From an uncultured Anaeroplasmataceae bacterium (GTDB taxonomy: Bacteria; Bacillota_I; Bacilli_A; Acholeplasmatales; Anaeroplasmataceae): 40,671 bases of DNA. A program made the translations under genes and the position numbers. The first letter of the stretch is position 1, and every line of letters starts with the position of its first letter. The notes under the pieces were generated by a model. That model did not search any database and had not been told where the DNA came from. It saw only the letters and a list, made by a program, of their open reading frames with translations. The stretch lies in assembly GCA_934229785.1 (NCBI GenBank), contig CAKQEA010000019.1, positions 1 through 40,671 of the forward strand, given 5' to 3'. Positions 31,446 to 40,100 of the stretch are shown one piece after another.

Positions 31446-32411
31446 ATGTATAAGGTTTTTATTGATGGTGAGGCTGGTACTACAGGTCTTAAAATATATG
31501 AAAGACTTAAGATGATGGATGATATAGAGCTTCTAAAAATACCTCAAGAATTAAGAAAAGATATTGATGCAAGAAAAAAACTTATAAATATGGCAGATGT
31601 TGTTTTTTTGTGCCTACCTGATGAGGCTGCAAGGGAATCTGTTTCTTTACTTGATGAGAATAACTTAAATACTATAATAATTGATACATCAACAGCTCAT
31701 AGAGTTGATTTTAATTTTACCTATGGTTTTCCTGAACTAGATGAAAATTTGAAATCTAAAATTAAATCATCAAGACTAATTGCTAATCCAGGCTGTCATG
31801 CTTCAGGCTTTATAGCAGCAGTATATCCTTTAATTAAACTTAATATTATGGATAAGTCATATCCATTTGCAGTTAATTCTATTACTGGATATTCTGGTGG
31901 TGGAAAAAAGATGATTTTAGATTATGAAAATACTATGGATGAGTTGTATAAGGCTCCTAGATTATATGGTATGAATCAAAATCATAAGCATTTAAAGGAA
32001 ATGAAGGCTCTTACTGGAATTGAGCATTATCCTGTTTTTAATCCAATTGTTTCTAATTTTTATAGTGGAATGATGGTATCAACTTCAATTGATTGTAGCT
32101 TTATGAAAAAGAAAATGAGTGCTTGTGAATTAAGTAAGGTATTAAGTGATTATTATAATAAGAAGGATTCATTAGTTCAGGTTATGCCATTTAACGAAAA
32201 GGGGACTGAAAGTGGTTTTTTATCTGCCGGTATGTTATCAGGTTATGATAATATGTTTATTTACGTAAATGGTAATGATGAAAGAATTTGTATTACTGCA
32301 TTATATGATAATTTAGGTAAGGGAGCCTCAGGTGCTGCAATTGAAAATATGAATATTGTCCTAGGTAGAGATATAAAAAGTGGTTTATGTATAAAGGAGA
32401 GTTTAAAATGA
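31446..32411 (+). CDS. argC: N-acetyl-gamma-glutamyl-phosphate reductase (type 2)
   Basis: 321 aa. It reduces N-acetylglutamyl phosphate to the semialdehyde with NADPH. The start, VFIDGEAGTTGLKIYERL, and the active-site Cys in NPGCHASGFIA mark the shorter type 2 ArgC subgroup; GYSGGGKKMI and the HPF-like YPVFNPIV are also seen. It ends in ATGA shared with argJ. Confidence 0.96.
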   Translation: MYKVFIDGEAGTTGLKIYERLKMMDDIELLKIPQELRKDIDARKKLINMADVVFLCLPDEAARESVSLLDENNLNTIIIDTSTAHRVDFNFTYGFPELDENLKSKIKSSRLIANPGCHASGFIAAVYPLIKLNIMDKSYPFAVNSITGYSGGGKKMILDYENTMDELYKAPRLYGMNQNHKHLKEMKALTGIEHYPVFNPIVSNFYSGMMVSTSIDCSFMKKKMSACELSKVLSDYYNKKDSLVQVMPFNEKGTESGFLSAGMLSGYDNMFIYVNGNDERICITALYDNLGKGASGAAIENMNIVLGRDIKSGLCIKESLK

Positions 32412-33628
32412 AAGTTATTGAAGGTGGAGTTGTTGCCCCTAAAGGATTTAGTGCAAATGGAGTAGAAGCAGGAATTAAAGAAGGAAAGAAAAGAATCGAT
32501 TTGAGTTTAGTATATTCTCATGTTTTAGCAAATGCCGCAGCTGTTTATACAACTAATCTAGTTAAGGCTGCCCCTATTTATGTTACAAAAAATAATTTAA
32601 GTGATGGTCATGCTCAAGCTATGATTTGTAATGCTGGTAATGCTAATACCTGTAATGCTGATGGTACCTTAATTGCTGAAAAAACTTGTGAATTACTTGC
32701 TAGCTATGCCAAAATTAAGGCATCTGATGTTATTGTTTGCTCAACAGGTGTAATTGGTGTGCCTATGTCAATTAAGCCATTTGAAAATGGTATGCAATCT
32801 CTTGTTGAGGGATTGGGAAATACTTTAGAACATGCAAAGCGTGCGGTTAAAGGAATAATGACTACTGATACAGTTGAAAAAACTATTGCGGTTGAATTTG
32901 AACTTGATGGTAAAATCTGTAAGATTGGGGCTATGACTAAGGGCTCTGGCATGATTCATCCTGATATGGCAACTATGCTATGCTTTGTCACAACAGATGT
33001 AGCAATTTCTTCTAAAATGCTTAATGAGGCTTTACACGATGTTGTAGATGATACATTTAATATGCTATCAGTTGATGGTGATACCTCAACTAATGATACA
33101 TTGTCTATTATGGCTAATGCTCTTGCGGGAAATAAAGAAATTGTTGATTATGGTGAGGACTATAATAAATTTTATGAGGCATTATTTTTTGTTTGCAAGA
33201 ATTTAGCTAGACAAATGGCACGTGATGGTGAAGGAGCTACTAAGCTTTTAGAATGTAAGGTATGTAGTGCTAAGAGTAAAAATGATGCTAAAATTGTTGC
33301 TAAATCAGTTATTTGCTCATCACTTTTAAAGGCTGCTATGTTTGGAGCTGATGCTAATTGGGGTAGAGTGTTATGCGCAATTGGTTATTCTAAGGCATGT
33401 GTTGATATAGATAAGGTTGATGTTTATTTTTCATCAAGGGCTGGTAAAATTTTAGTTTGTAAAAATGGTAGTGGTGTAGGCTTTAGCGAGGAAGAGGCTA
33501 AAAAGATTTTACTTCAAGATGAAATATTAGTTTTAATTGAATTAAATGATGGAAAGGAAGAGGCAACTGCGTTTGGCTGTGATTTGACATATGATTATGT
33601 TAAAATTAATGGCGACTACAGAAGCTAG
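32408..33628 (+). CDS. argJ: Glutamate N-acetyltransferase ArgJ
   Basis: 406 aa. It moves the acetyl group from N-acetylornithine to glutamate and so recycles it. The self-cleavage site is present in KGSGMIHPDMATML, where the Thr of MATML begins the beta chain, and EGATKLLE follows the family C-terminal pattern. Whether it also uses acetyl-CoA cannot be read safely, but no other acetyl-glutamate synthase is in the operon. The ATG at 32408 (AAAGGAG upstream, ATGA with argC) is preferred over one at 32387 inside argC. Confidence 0.97.
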   Translation: MKVIEGGVVAPKGFSANGVEAGIKEGKKRIDLSLVYSHVLANAAAVYTTNLVKAAPIYVTKNNLSDGHAQAMICNAGNANTCNADGTLIAEKTCELLASYAKIKASDVIVCSTGVIGVPMSIKPFENGMQSLVEGLGNTLEHAKRAVKGIMTTDTVEKTIAVEFELDGKICKIGAMTKGSGMIHPDMATMLCFVTTDVAISSKMLNEALHDVVDDTFNMLSVDGDTSTNDTLSIMANALAGNKEIVDYGEDYNKFYEALFFVCKNLARQMARDGEGATKLLECKVCSAKSKNDAKIVAKSVICSSLLKAAMFGADANWGRVLCAIGYSKACVDIDKVDVYFSSRAGKILVCKNGSGVGFSEEEAKKILLQDEILVLIELNDGKEEATAFGCDLTYDYVKINGDYRS

Positions 33629-33636
33629 GTGTTACT

Positions 33637-34509
33637 ATGTCGTTAGAGGTTAAGCATGATGAGCTATCACTTAATGCAAGGGCAGAAGTTTTAAGTAAGG
33701 CCCTACCCTATATTTTAAAATATAAGGATAAAATTATTGTTATTAAATATGGTGGAAATGCCATGATTGATGAATATTTAAAATCATTAGTAATGGAAGA
33801 TGTTGTAATGCTAAATTCTTTAGGAATGAAGGTTGTTTTAGTTCATGGTGGAGGTCCTGAAATATCTTCAATGCTTAAAAAAATTGGTAAGGAATCTAAA
33901 TTTTTAAATGGCCTTCGTGTAACTGATGAGGAAACTGTTGAGGTTGTAACTGAGGTTTTAGCTGGAAAAATTAATAAGAATTTAGTTAAGCAAATTAATT
34001 TAGCTGGTGGAAGGGCTATTGGATTATCAGGCCTTGATGCAAATATGATTATGGCTAAATCAATTGCTCCTGTGTATGGCTATGTTGGTGAAATTGTAAA
34101 TGTTAATCCTGAAGTTATTTATGATGCCTTAGATATGGGCTATATTCCGGTTATTTCTACTATTGGCTATGATGAATATGGCAATGTATATAATATTAAT
34201 GCTGATACTGCTGCAGCAAGAATTGCTGGTGCACTTGCGGCAGAGGAATTTATTTCTATGACTGATATTAAAGGTGTTTTGAAGGATAAAAATGATCCTA
34301 ATACCTTGCTTACATCAATCAATGTTTCTGAAATTAAAGAGCTTCAAAAGCAAGGAATTATTGATGGTGGTATGATTCCTAAGGTTGGCTGTTGTGTTGA
34401 GGCCATAAGGCGTGGAGTTAAGCAGGTTGTCATAATAGATGGTAGAGTACCTCATTCAGTTTTAATTGAATTGTTGACTGATGAGGGTGTTGGTACAATG
34501 TTTAAGTAG
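33637..34509 (+). CDS. argB: Acetylglutamate kinase
   Basis: 290 aa, amino-acid kinase fold. It phosphorylates N-acetylglutamate. Motifs are IVIKYGGNAMID, VLVHGGGPEIS, NADTAAARIAGAL and MTDIKGVLKD. The N-terminal helix (residues 8-25, NARAEVLSKALPYILKY) is of the type that lets arginine-sensitive enzymes form hexamers, so feedback inhibition by arginine is likely (inference). It lies 8 bases after argJ. Confidence 0.97.
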   Translation: MSLEVKHDELSLNARAEVLSKALPYILKYKDKIIVIKYGGNAMIDEYLKSLVMEDVVMLNSLGMKVVLVHGGGPEISSMLKKIGKESKFLNGLRVTDEETVEVVTEVLAGKINKNLVKQINLAGGRAIGLSGLDANMIMAKSIAPVYGYVGEIVNVNPEVIYDALDMGYIPVISTIGYDEYGNVYNINADTAAARIAGALAAEEFISMTDIKGVLKDKNDPNTLLTSINVSEIKELQKQGIIDGGMIPKVGCCVEAIRRGVKQVVIIDGRVPHSVLIELLTDEGVGTMFK

Positions 34510-34519
34510 AGGTTTGAGT

Positions 34520-35686
34520 ATGAATTATATTGAAGAAGATAAAGAATTTATTGCCAATACCTATAAAAGATTTAATGTTGTTATAGAGTCTGGTAGTGGT
34601 GCAATATTTAAGGATATAAATGGTAAAGAATATATTGATTTTTCATCTGGAATTGGCACAAATATATTTGGAGTTTGTGATGAATTATGGACAAAGGCTG
34701 TATGTGAACAGGCTAAAACCATTCAACATACTTCAAATTTATATTACTCAATACCTCAGATTAAGCTTGCTAAGCTTTTAATGGAAAAAACGAATATGAA
34801 AAAAGTTTTCTTTACAAATAGTGGTGCTGAATCAAATGAGGGTGCAATTAAGGCTGCACGAAAGTATTCATTTGACAAATATGGAAATGATAGATATGAG
34901 ATTATTACACTTGTCAATTCATTTCATGGAAGAACTATCGCAACTCTATCAGCAACAGGTCAGGATGTTTTTCATAATTATTTTTTCCCATTTGTTGAGG
35001 GCTTTAAATATGCTAAAGCAAATGATATAGAGGATTTGAATTCTAAGATATCTGATAAAACCTGTGCAATTATGATTGAAACAATCCAAGGTGAGGGTGG
35101 AGTTTTACCTCTTGATGAGGTTTTTATTAAATATATTGATAAAATTTGTAAAGCTAAGGATATTTTATTTATAGTTGATGAGGTCCAAACTGGTAATGGT
35201 AGAACTGGATATTTATATAGCTATATGGAATATGGAGTAACACCAAATATTGTATCAACCGCAAAGGGACTTGCTGGTGGTTTACCATTTGGTGCTGTAA
35301 TGTTTGATGATAAAACAAAGGATGTTTTAAGCTATGGAACTCATGGAACTACATTTGGTGGAAATCCAATTTGCGCTAATGCAGCCTATTCTGTATTATC
35401 AAGAATTGATGATAATCTTTTAGAACACGTTAAAAAATGCTATAAATTTATCGAAGATGAACTTTCTTGTTGTGATAAGGTTTTAAGCATTTCTGGTAAA
35501 GGATTAATGGTTGGCATTGAAATCACCAATGATTTAAAGGCAATTGATATTGTTAATAAATGCATTGATATGGGACTTATTTTGCTAACTGCTAAAAATA
35601 AAATAAGATTATTACCTCCTTTAAATATTTCGTTTGATGTTTTAAAAAGAGGTTTAAATATTTTGAAAAGTGTGTTGGAGGAATAA
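34520..35686 (+). CDS. argD: Acetylornithine aminotransferase
   Basis: 388 aa, class III PLP aminotransferase. It converts the semialdehyde to N-acetylornithine with glutamate. Seen are DFSSGIGTNIFG, TNSGAESNEGAIKAARKYS, SFHGRTIATLSATGQ, VDEVQTGNGRTG, and the PLP lysine in STAKGLAGGLPFGA. The ATG at 34520 has AGAGG upstream; an in-frame upstream start would lie inside argB. It is one base from argF. Confidence 0.97.
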   Translation: MNYIEEDKEFIANTYKRFNVVIESGSGAIFKDINGKEYIDFSSGIGTNIFGVCDELWTKAVCEQAKTIQHTSNLYYSIPQIKLAKLLMEKTNMKKVFFTNSGAESNEGAIKAARKYSFDKYGNDRYEIITLVNSFHGRTIATLSATGQDVFHNYFFPFVEGFKYAKANDIEDLNSKISDKTCAIMIETIQGEGGVLPLDEVFIKYIDKICKAKDILFIVDEVQTGNGRTGYLYSYMEYGVTPNIVSTAKGLAGGLPFGAVMFDDKTKDVLSYGTHGTTFGGNPICANAAYSVLSRIDDNLLEHVKKCYKFIEDELSCCDKVLSISGKGLMVGIEITNDLKAIDIVNKCIDMGLILLTAKNKIRLLPPLNISFDVLKRGLNILKSVLEE

Positions 35687-35687
35687 A

Positions 35688-36602
35688 ATGAAACATTTAT
35701 TAACATTAGAACAATTAAGCAAGGATGAAATACTTGATATTTTAAACTTAGCCGATCAATTAAAATTTCAAAATAAAAATCATATTGAACATCATTTGTT
35801 AAAGGGAAAAACATTAGGAATGATTTTTCAAAAATCTTCAACTCGTACAAGAGTATCTTTTGAGGTAGGCATGTATGAGCTTGGTGGACAAGCTTTATTT
35901 CTATCATCACGCGATTTACAAATTGGACGTGGTGAACCTGTATGTGATACTGCAAGAGTTTTATCAAGATATCTTGATGGAATAATGATTCGTACATTTG
36001 AACAAAAAGAGGTAGAGGACTTAGCTAAATATGGTTCAATTCCAGTTGTTAATGCTTTAACTGACTATTGTCATCCATGTCAAGTTCTTGCTGATTTAAT
36101 GACTATTCGTGAATTTAAGGGAGCATTTGAAGGATTAAAGTGTGTATACATTGGCGATGGAAATAATATGGCAAATTCTATTATTGTTGGTTGTCTTCGT
36201 CTTGGAATGAAAATGGCAATTGCTTGTCCAAAGGGGTATGAACCAGATAAGCATGTATTAGAATTTACAAAAAATTATCCAGGAATGTTTGAAATGACTA
36301 CTGATCCATTTGAGGCTTCTAAGAATGCAGATGTATTTTTTACAGATGTTTGGGCATCAATGGGACAAGAAAATGAAGCTAATGAACGAAAAAAGGTTTT
36401 TGCAGGAATCTATCAAATTAATTCAAAACTAATGAGTGTTGCTAATAAGGATGCGATGGTGCTTCATTGCCTTCCTGCTCATAGAGAAGAAGAGATTACA
36501 AGTGAAGTGTTTGAAGCTCATGCAAATGAAATATTTGAAGAAGCTGAAAATAGATTACATGCTCAAAAGGCTGTTCTTGTTAAATTAATGGCTGATAAAT
36601 AA
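35688..36602 (+). CDS. argF: Ornithine carbamoyltransferase
   Basis: 304 aa. It makes citrulline from ornithine and carbamoyl phosphate. Motifs are the carbamoyl-phosphate loop SSTRTRVSFEVG, the HPCQ motif in DYCHPCQVLADL, the ornithine-binding DVWASMGQE, and HCLPAHREEE. GGAGG stands 6 bases before the ATG at 35688. It is the last gene of the operon. Arginine-deiminase genes are absent nearby, so the biosynthetic role (argF rather than arcB) is preferred. Confidence 0.97.
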   Translation: MKHLLTLEQLSKDEILDILNLADQLKFQNKNHIEHHLLKGKTLGMIFQKSSTRTRVSFEVGMYELGGQALFLSSRDLQIGRGEPVCDTARVLSRYLDGIMIRTFEQKEVEDLAKYGSIPVVNALTDYCHPCQVLADLMTIREFKGAFEGLKCVYIGDGNNMANSIIVGCLRLGMKMAIACPKGYEPDKHVLEFTKNYPGMFEMTTDPFEASKNADVFFTDVWASMGQENEANERKKVFAGIYQINSKLMSVANKDAMVLHCLPAHREEEITSEVFEAHANEIFEEAENRLHAQKAVLVKLMADK

Positions 36603-36611
36603 TAATTAATG

Positions 36612-36637
36612 CTCGAGATTTTTTCTCGAGTTTTTTA
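36612..36637 (+). terminator. Terminator of the arg operon
   Basis: CTCGAGA/TCTCGAG (36612-36618 with 36624-36630) is followed by TTTTTTATTTTTT, nine bases after the argF stop. It isolates the following accessory locus. Confidence 0.9.
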
Positions 36638-36644
36638 TTTTTTC

Positions 36645-36716
36645 TTGACAAATATCCATAAATGGATATGGGGGACATTTTATTGAATGTCCCCCATATC
36701 CATTTATGGATATAAT
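36645..36716 (+). promoter_or_regulatory. Split promoter: consensus -35 and -10 held 60 bp apart
   Basis: Perfect TTGACA (36645-36650) and perfect TATAAT (36711-36716) are separated by 60 bp, too far for sigma-A. The bases between are almost entirely an inverted repeat (36652-36713). If the 44 bp 36652-36695 were removed, the spacer would be 16 bp, the same as at the arg promoter. As written the promoter should be weak or off unless another -35 or an activator is used; TATGGG at 36667 is a poor -10 for this TTGACA. Confidence 0.6.
36652..36713. repeat. Perfect 28-bp inverted repeat with nested 18-bp dyads
   Basis: Arms 36652-36679 and 36686-36713 are exact reverse complements, with a 6-nt loop (TTATTG). 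The outer 18 bp of each arm is itself a dyad: ATATCCATAAATGGATAT (36652-36669) and ATATCCATTTATGGATAT (36696-36713), differing only in the central AA/TT. The inner part is GGGGGACATT/AATGTCCCCC, the G/C-runs being unusual in this DNA. It can form a long hairpin or cruciform, and the dyads look like paired operator sites. Confidence 0.95.
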
Positions 36717-36721
36717 AAAGC

Positions 36722-36747
36722 TAAGATATATCTTATAGACCGGTCTA
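36722..36747. promoter_or_regulatory. Two abutting perfect palindromes at the predicted transcription start
   Basis: TAAGATATATCTTA (36722-36735) is followed without a gap by TAGACCGGTCTA (36736-36747). Both are perfect palindromes. They begin about 6 bases after the TATAAT, so they cover the likely start and 5' UTR, a normal place for repressor operators; the second is of the size and type bound by TetR-family regulators. The SD AGAAAGGA follows at once. Confidence 0.6.
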
Positions 36748-36759
36748 GAAAGGAATAAA

Positions 36760-37104
36760 ATGGAGGAAATAAAACTAATTGCGTCAATAGTAGTAACAAT
36801 TCTTAGCTTAATTATTTCAATCTTGTTTACATTTTTTAAGCTATGTAGGGCAAAAAGTAAATATAAGGCTTTAGAAAATGATGAGGACTTATATTCCTTG
36901 ATGCTTGAGCTTATGAAAATAGCTGAAGGCTTTATTGATTATAATGGTGAAGAAAAGAAGGAGTATGTTTTAACAAAACTCAATCAATTTGCCATTGATA
37001 ATAAACTTAAGTTTGATAAAGAAGAGTTGGATAAAAAGCTTGAAGATTTTATATCATTATCAAAAAATGTTAATAATAAGGAGTCAAAAAATGGACAAGA
37101 ATAA
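36760..37104 (+). CDS. Small holin-like membrane protein
   Basis: 114 aa. One N-terminal hydrophobic helix (residues 5-27, LIASIVVTILSLIISILFTF) is followed by a charged helical tail. The tail has EGFIDYNGEEKKEYVLTKL, then KFDKEELDKKLEDFI, a pattern like that of LLH-family phage holins (EKKEYA, then EEEIDALIE). No other phage gene is in view. The SD AGAAAGGA lies 6 bases upstream. The last 14 bases overlap the start of the giant YD-repeat gene, so the two proteins are made together. The holin reading is inference; a simple membrane-anchored accessory protein is the alternative. Confidence 0.6.
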   Translation: MEEIKLIASIVVTILSLIISILFTFFKLCRAKSKYKALENDEDLYSLMLELMKIAEGFIDYNGEEKKEYVLTKLNQFAIDNKLKFDKEELDKKLEDFISLSKNVNNKESKNGQE

Positions 37105-40100
37105 AATTAAGGAATACCTAAATTCATTAAAGGAGATATCATCAGATAAAAAAAGTATTATTAGTTCAATAAATTCTAATGAATATAAAACTAATAATAA
37201 AATTGAAACATGTTTAATTCAAGAAGATATTAAAGGACCTGATACAGATAGAGTTATTGGGTATAGGTTTTATGATAGAGTTACACCAGAATCATTTGAA
37301 TATGATGGTGAAACTTTAAAATTAACATTTAATGAAGATAAATTTAATAATATTTTAAATTATTATGATTTAAATAAGATTTCAAAATTAGATTTAATAC
37401 TTCCAATAGATTCTCGTGCAGTAAGTATGTGTGATGTAGTAGTAACATCACTTTCAACAAAAGAAGAAATTGCTTCATATAGAAATGACTATACAGGGGC
37501 AATAAAGGTTGATTTATTGTCAATATATAAAAGTGAAGGAAAAATCTCAATTCAGGTTGAAACAGATGGAACATGTATCTTTGATGATCATTATAATAAA
37601 TTTTATATTGGAGTTGATAGTTCAATTGATTTGAAGCATAACTATCAGCTAAAAAGAATACCAAGAAGAGTGTATAAGGTAAATGAGAGCTTTGATGTAG
37701 ATAATTTAGTTGTTGTTGATTGTTATGGTGATAATGAAATTGTTGTAGATTCATTAGGATATACTGTAACACCAACCATTTTAACAAAGGATGTTAATGA
37801 GGTTGTTGTTAATGTTGGTGGTAAGAAATTTTATATTGAAGTATATGTTATGTGTTATAGCGATTTGGATTATAAAGAAAATTATCAAGAAACAATTTAT
37901 TCATACGATAAATTTAAACTAGATTTAAATTTGTTAACATCAAAAACATATTTTACCTTTAAAGGAGTAGATTTACTTCCTATAGATTTAGTTTATGATG
38001 GTGGGCTAAAGACTAATTTATCATTAAAATTAGAACTTAATGGTAATGATGATGAAACAAATACAATTTATTCGTTGAAGGATGCTTATGATAATGAGGT
38101 AATACTTGAAGAAAAGTATTATTATATTGAAAATAATTTAAAGAAATATATTAATAAAAATAGCTGTAGGATAAATATTGATGGTTCAATTTATTATAAT
38201 GAACATGAAGTAAAAAAGGAACAAACAAATAGTGATTATGAATTAATTGCTGAAATTGATGACTATATTGATAGTAGGTATATTGAACAAAAAACTGATG
38301 AAGAAAAAAACATTGAAACAACAGTTAAAAATTATGAAGCAAATTTAATTAATTATGTAAAGGTAAATGGAAGTAATGGAAATATAGTTGAAACACTAGA
38401 TGAATTGACTGAGTCTGGTATAAATAGGTTATTTAGTAACTTAACAACTAAATCACCTGATTCATTTTTGACATCTAGTGGGGAAAGTAATGACTATAAT
38501 ATTATTTTAACTGTTAGTGAAGCAATTAATTTAAGGTCATTGTATAATTCATACAATAATACAATTAATCAATGTGCAACAATTACTAATCAGATAAATG
38601 AATTGGGAATTCAATTAGATGCTATCAATAGACAGGAGAAAGCAATTTCAAACAATACTAATTATTTGAATATAAATAATTTATTAAGTCGTAAAAAGTA
38701 TGGATTCTCAAGCGGTGATAATTATGCTGATGTTGACACTGATTCATCAAATGATGAAGAATATAATAAAAATAAAGAACATGTAGCATACATTTATAAT
38801 CGTGAACAATTAATTGAAAATTCTGAAGCTTTGGATACATTTAATGATCAAAAAACGATTAATAATGAAAGTAGTATTCGTCTTTCAAGTTCATATGACA
38901 ATTTAAAAAAATCAAGTGAAATAATAAAATCACAGATTAAATATATAATTTCTAATTCAATATTAAATACTGATAGAGTAAAAGAAAGCTTTGATGAATA
39001 TTTTAAGCTAAAACGTCAATATGAGCTTATTAAAAAGCTACAGCCAATAAATTATGTAAAAAAAGAAAACTTGATTTATGGGTTTAATGAAGAAAATAAT
39101 TTATGTAGATTAATATCTAAGGATAATTATTATCAAATTAAATATGAAAATGGTTTGATAAAATCAGTAAGTGATGATAATAATGATGTAGTATCCTTTA
39201 CTTATGAAGGAAATAAGCTTACAGGAGTATGTGATTATCTAGGAAATAATGTGGTTTTAAAATATGATTCAAATAATTTAAGTAGTATTAAATATAATGA
39301 TTTAGAATTAGTAATTACTTCTAATTTGAATATTCTTTCTATTAGTGATGGATATAAAAATATTAAATTTAGCTATAGTGATTATTTAAATAACATTAAA
39401 GCTTATGTAAATGATGAAAAAATTGAAGATATAACTATAAATAAATCTAACAATCAGACTAAGATTATTAATAATATTGATTCATCTTATTCTTTATATG
39501 AGATGTCAGATAATAATAGAATCTTGTATAAGGAAGATAAGGATGAGTTAGATAGTAAGAGTATTATTTATAATCAATATAGCATAAGTGATAATGTAGA
39601 AAGAATCTTTGAAATTGATGATAGTGATAAGGCAACAATTTATGTTGATATTAAAAGAGATAAAAATACTAAGAATCTAATAAGTAGTAATTCAAAGAAG
39701 GTTATAGGAGATTGGTTTGAGGTTGAAGCTATAGAATATAATTATGATTTGAATAACAATTTGATTAATACAATTAATAAAAAATATATTAATAGCTATA
39801 GTGTTAAAAAAACTATAATAACGAATTATTATTATAATAATTTAAATAAACTAATTAAAAAAGAAGAATATGTTGATGGATGTAATTTTGGTAAAAATAT
39901 ATTAGAATATATTTATGATAAAAATGGTAATGTAGTAAAAGAAGTTACATACAATAGTAATTCATCAACAGATAAAAGTATTAAGGAATATCATTATACA
40001 AGTGATAATTTAATTGATTATACAATAGATGATATAGGCTTAAATAAAACATATTATGAATATGAAAATAATAGAGTATGTCAAATAAAATATCCAAACT

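Noticed and set aside
32387..32407. Longer argJ starting at 32387
   Set aside because: The AAAGGAG SD lies downstream of this ATG and points to 32408.
32704..32952. Minus-strand frame inside argJ
   Set aside because: Shadow of the argJ coding sequence, with no SD and no recognisable domain.
36652..36713. Classical invertible promoter flanked by inverted repeats
   Set aside because: The loop between the arms is only 6 bp, so inversion would change nothing useful. A deletion/insertion switch fits better. A partner repeat outside the window cannot be excluded.
36638..36760. Insertion sequence or MITE boundary
   Set aside because: There is a long inverted repeat, but no transposase, no target-site duplication, and the repeat lies inside a promoter rather than around a cargo.
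37344..38840. Open frames on the minus strand inside the YD-repeat gene
   Set aside because: They have His/Leu/Tyr-rich low-complexity products, no SD, and lie opposite a long gene with clear YD repeats; they arise from its AT-rich codons.
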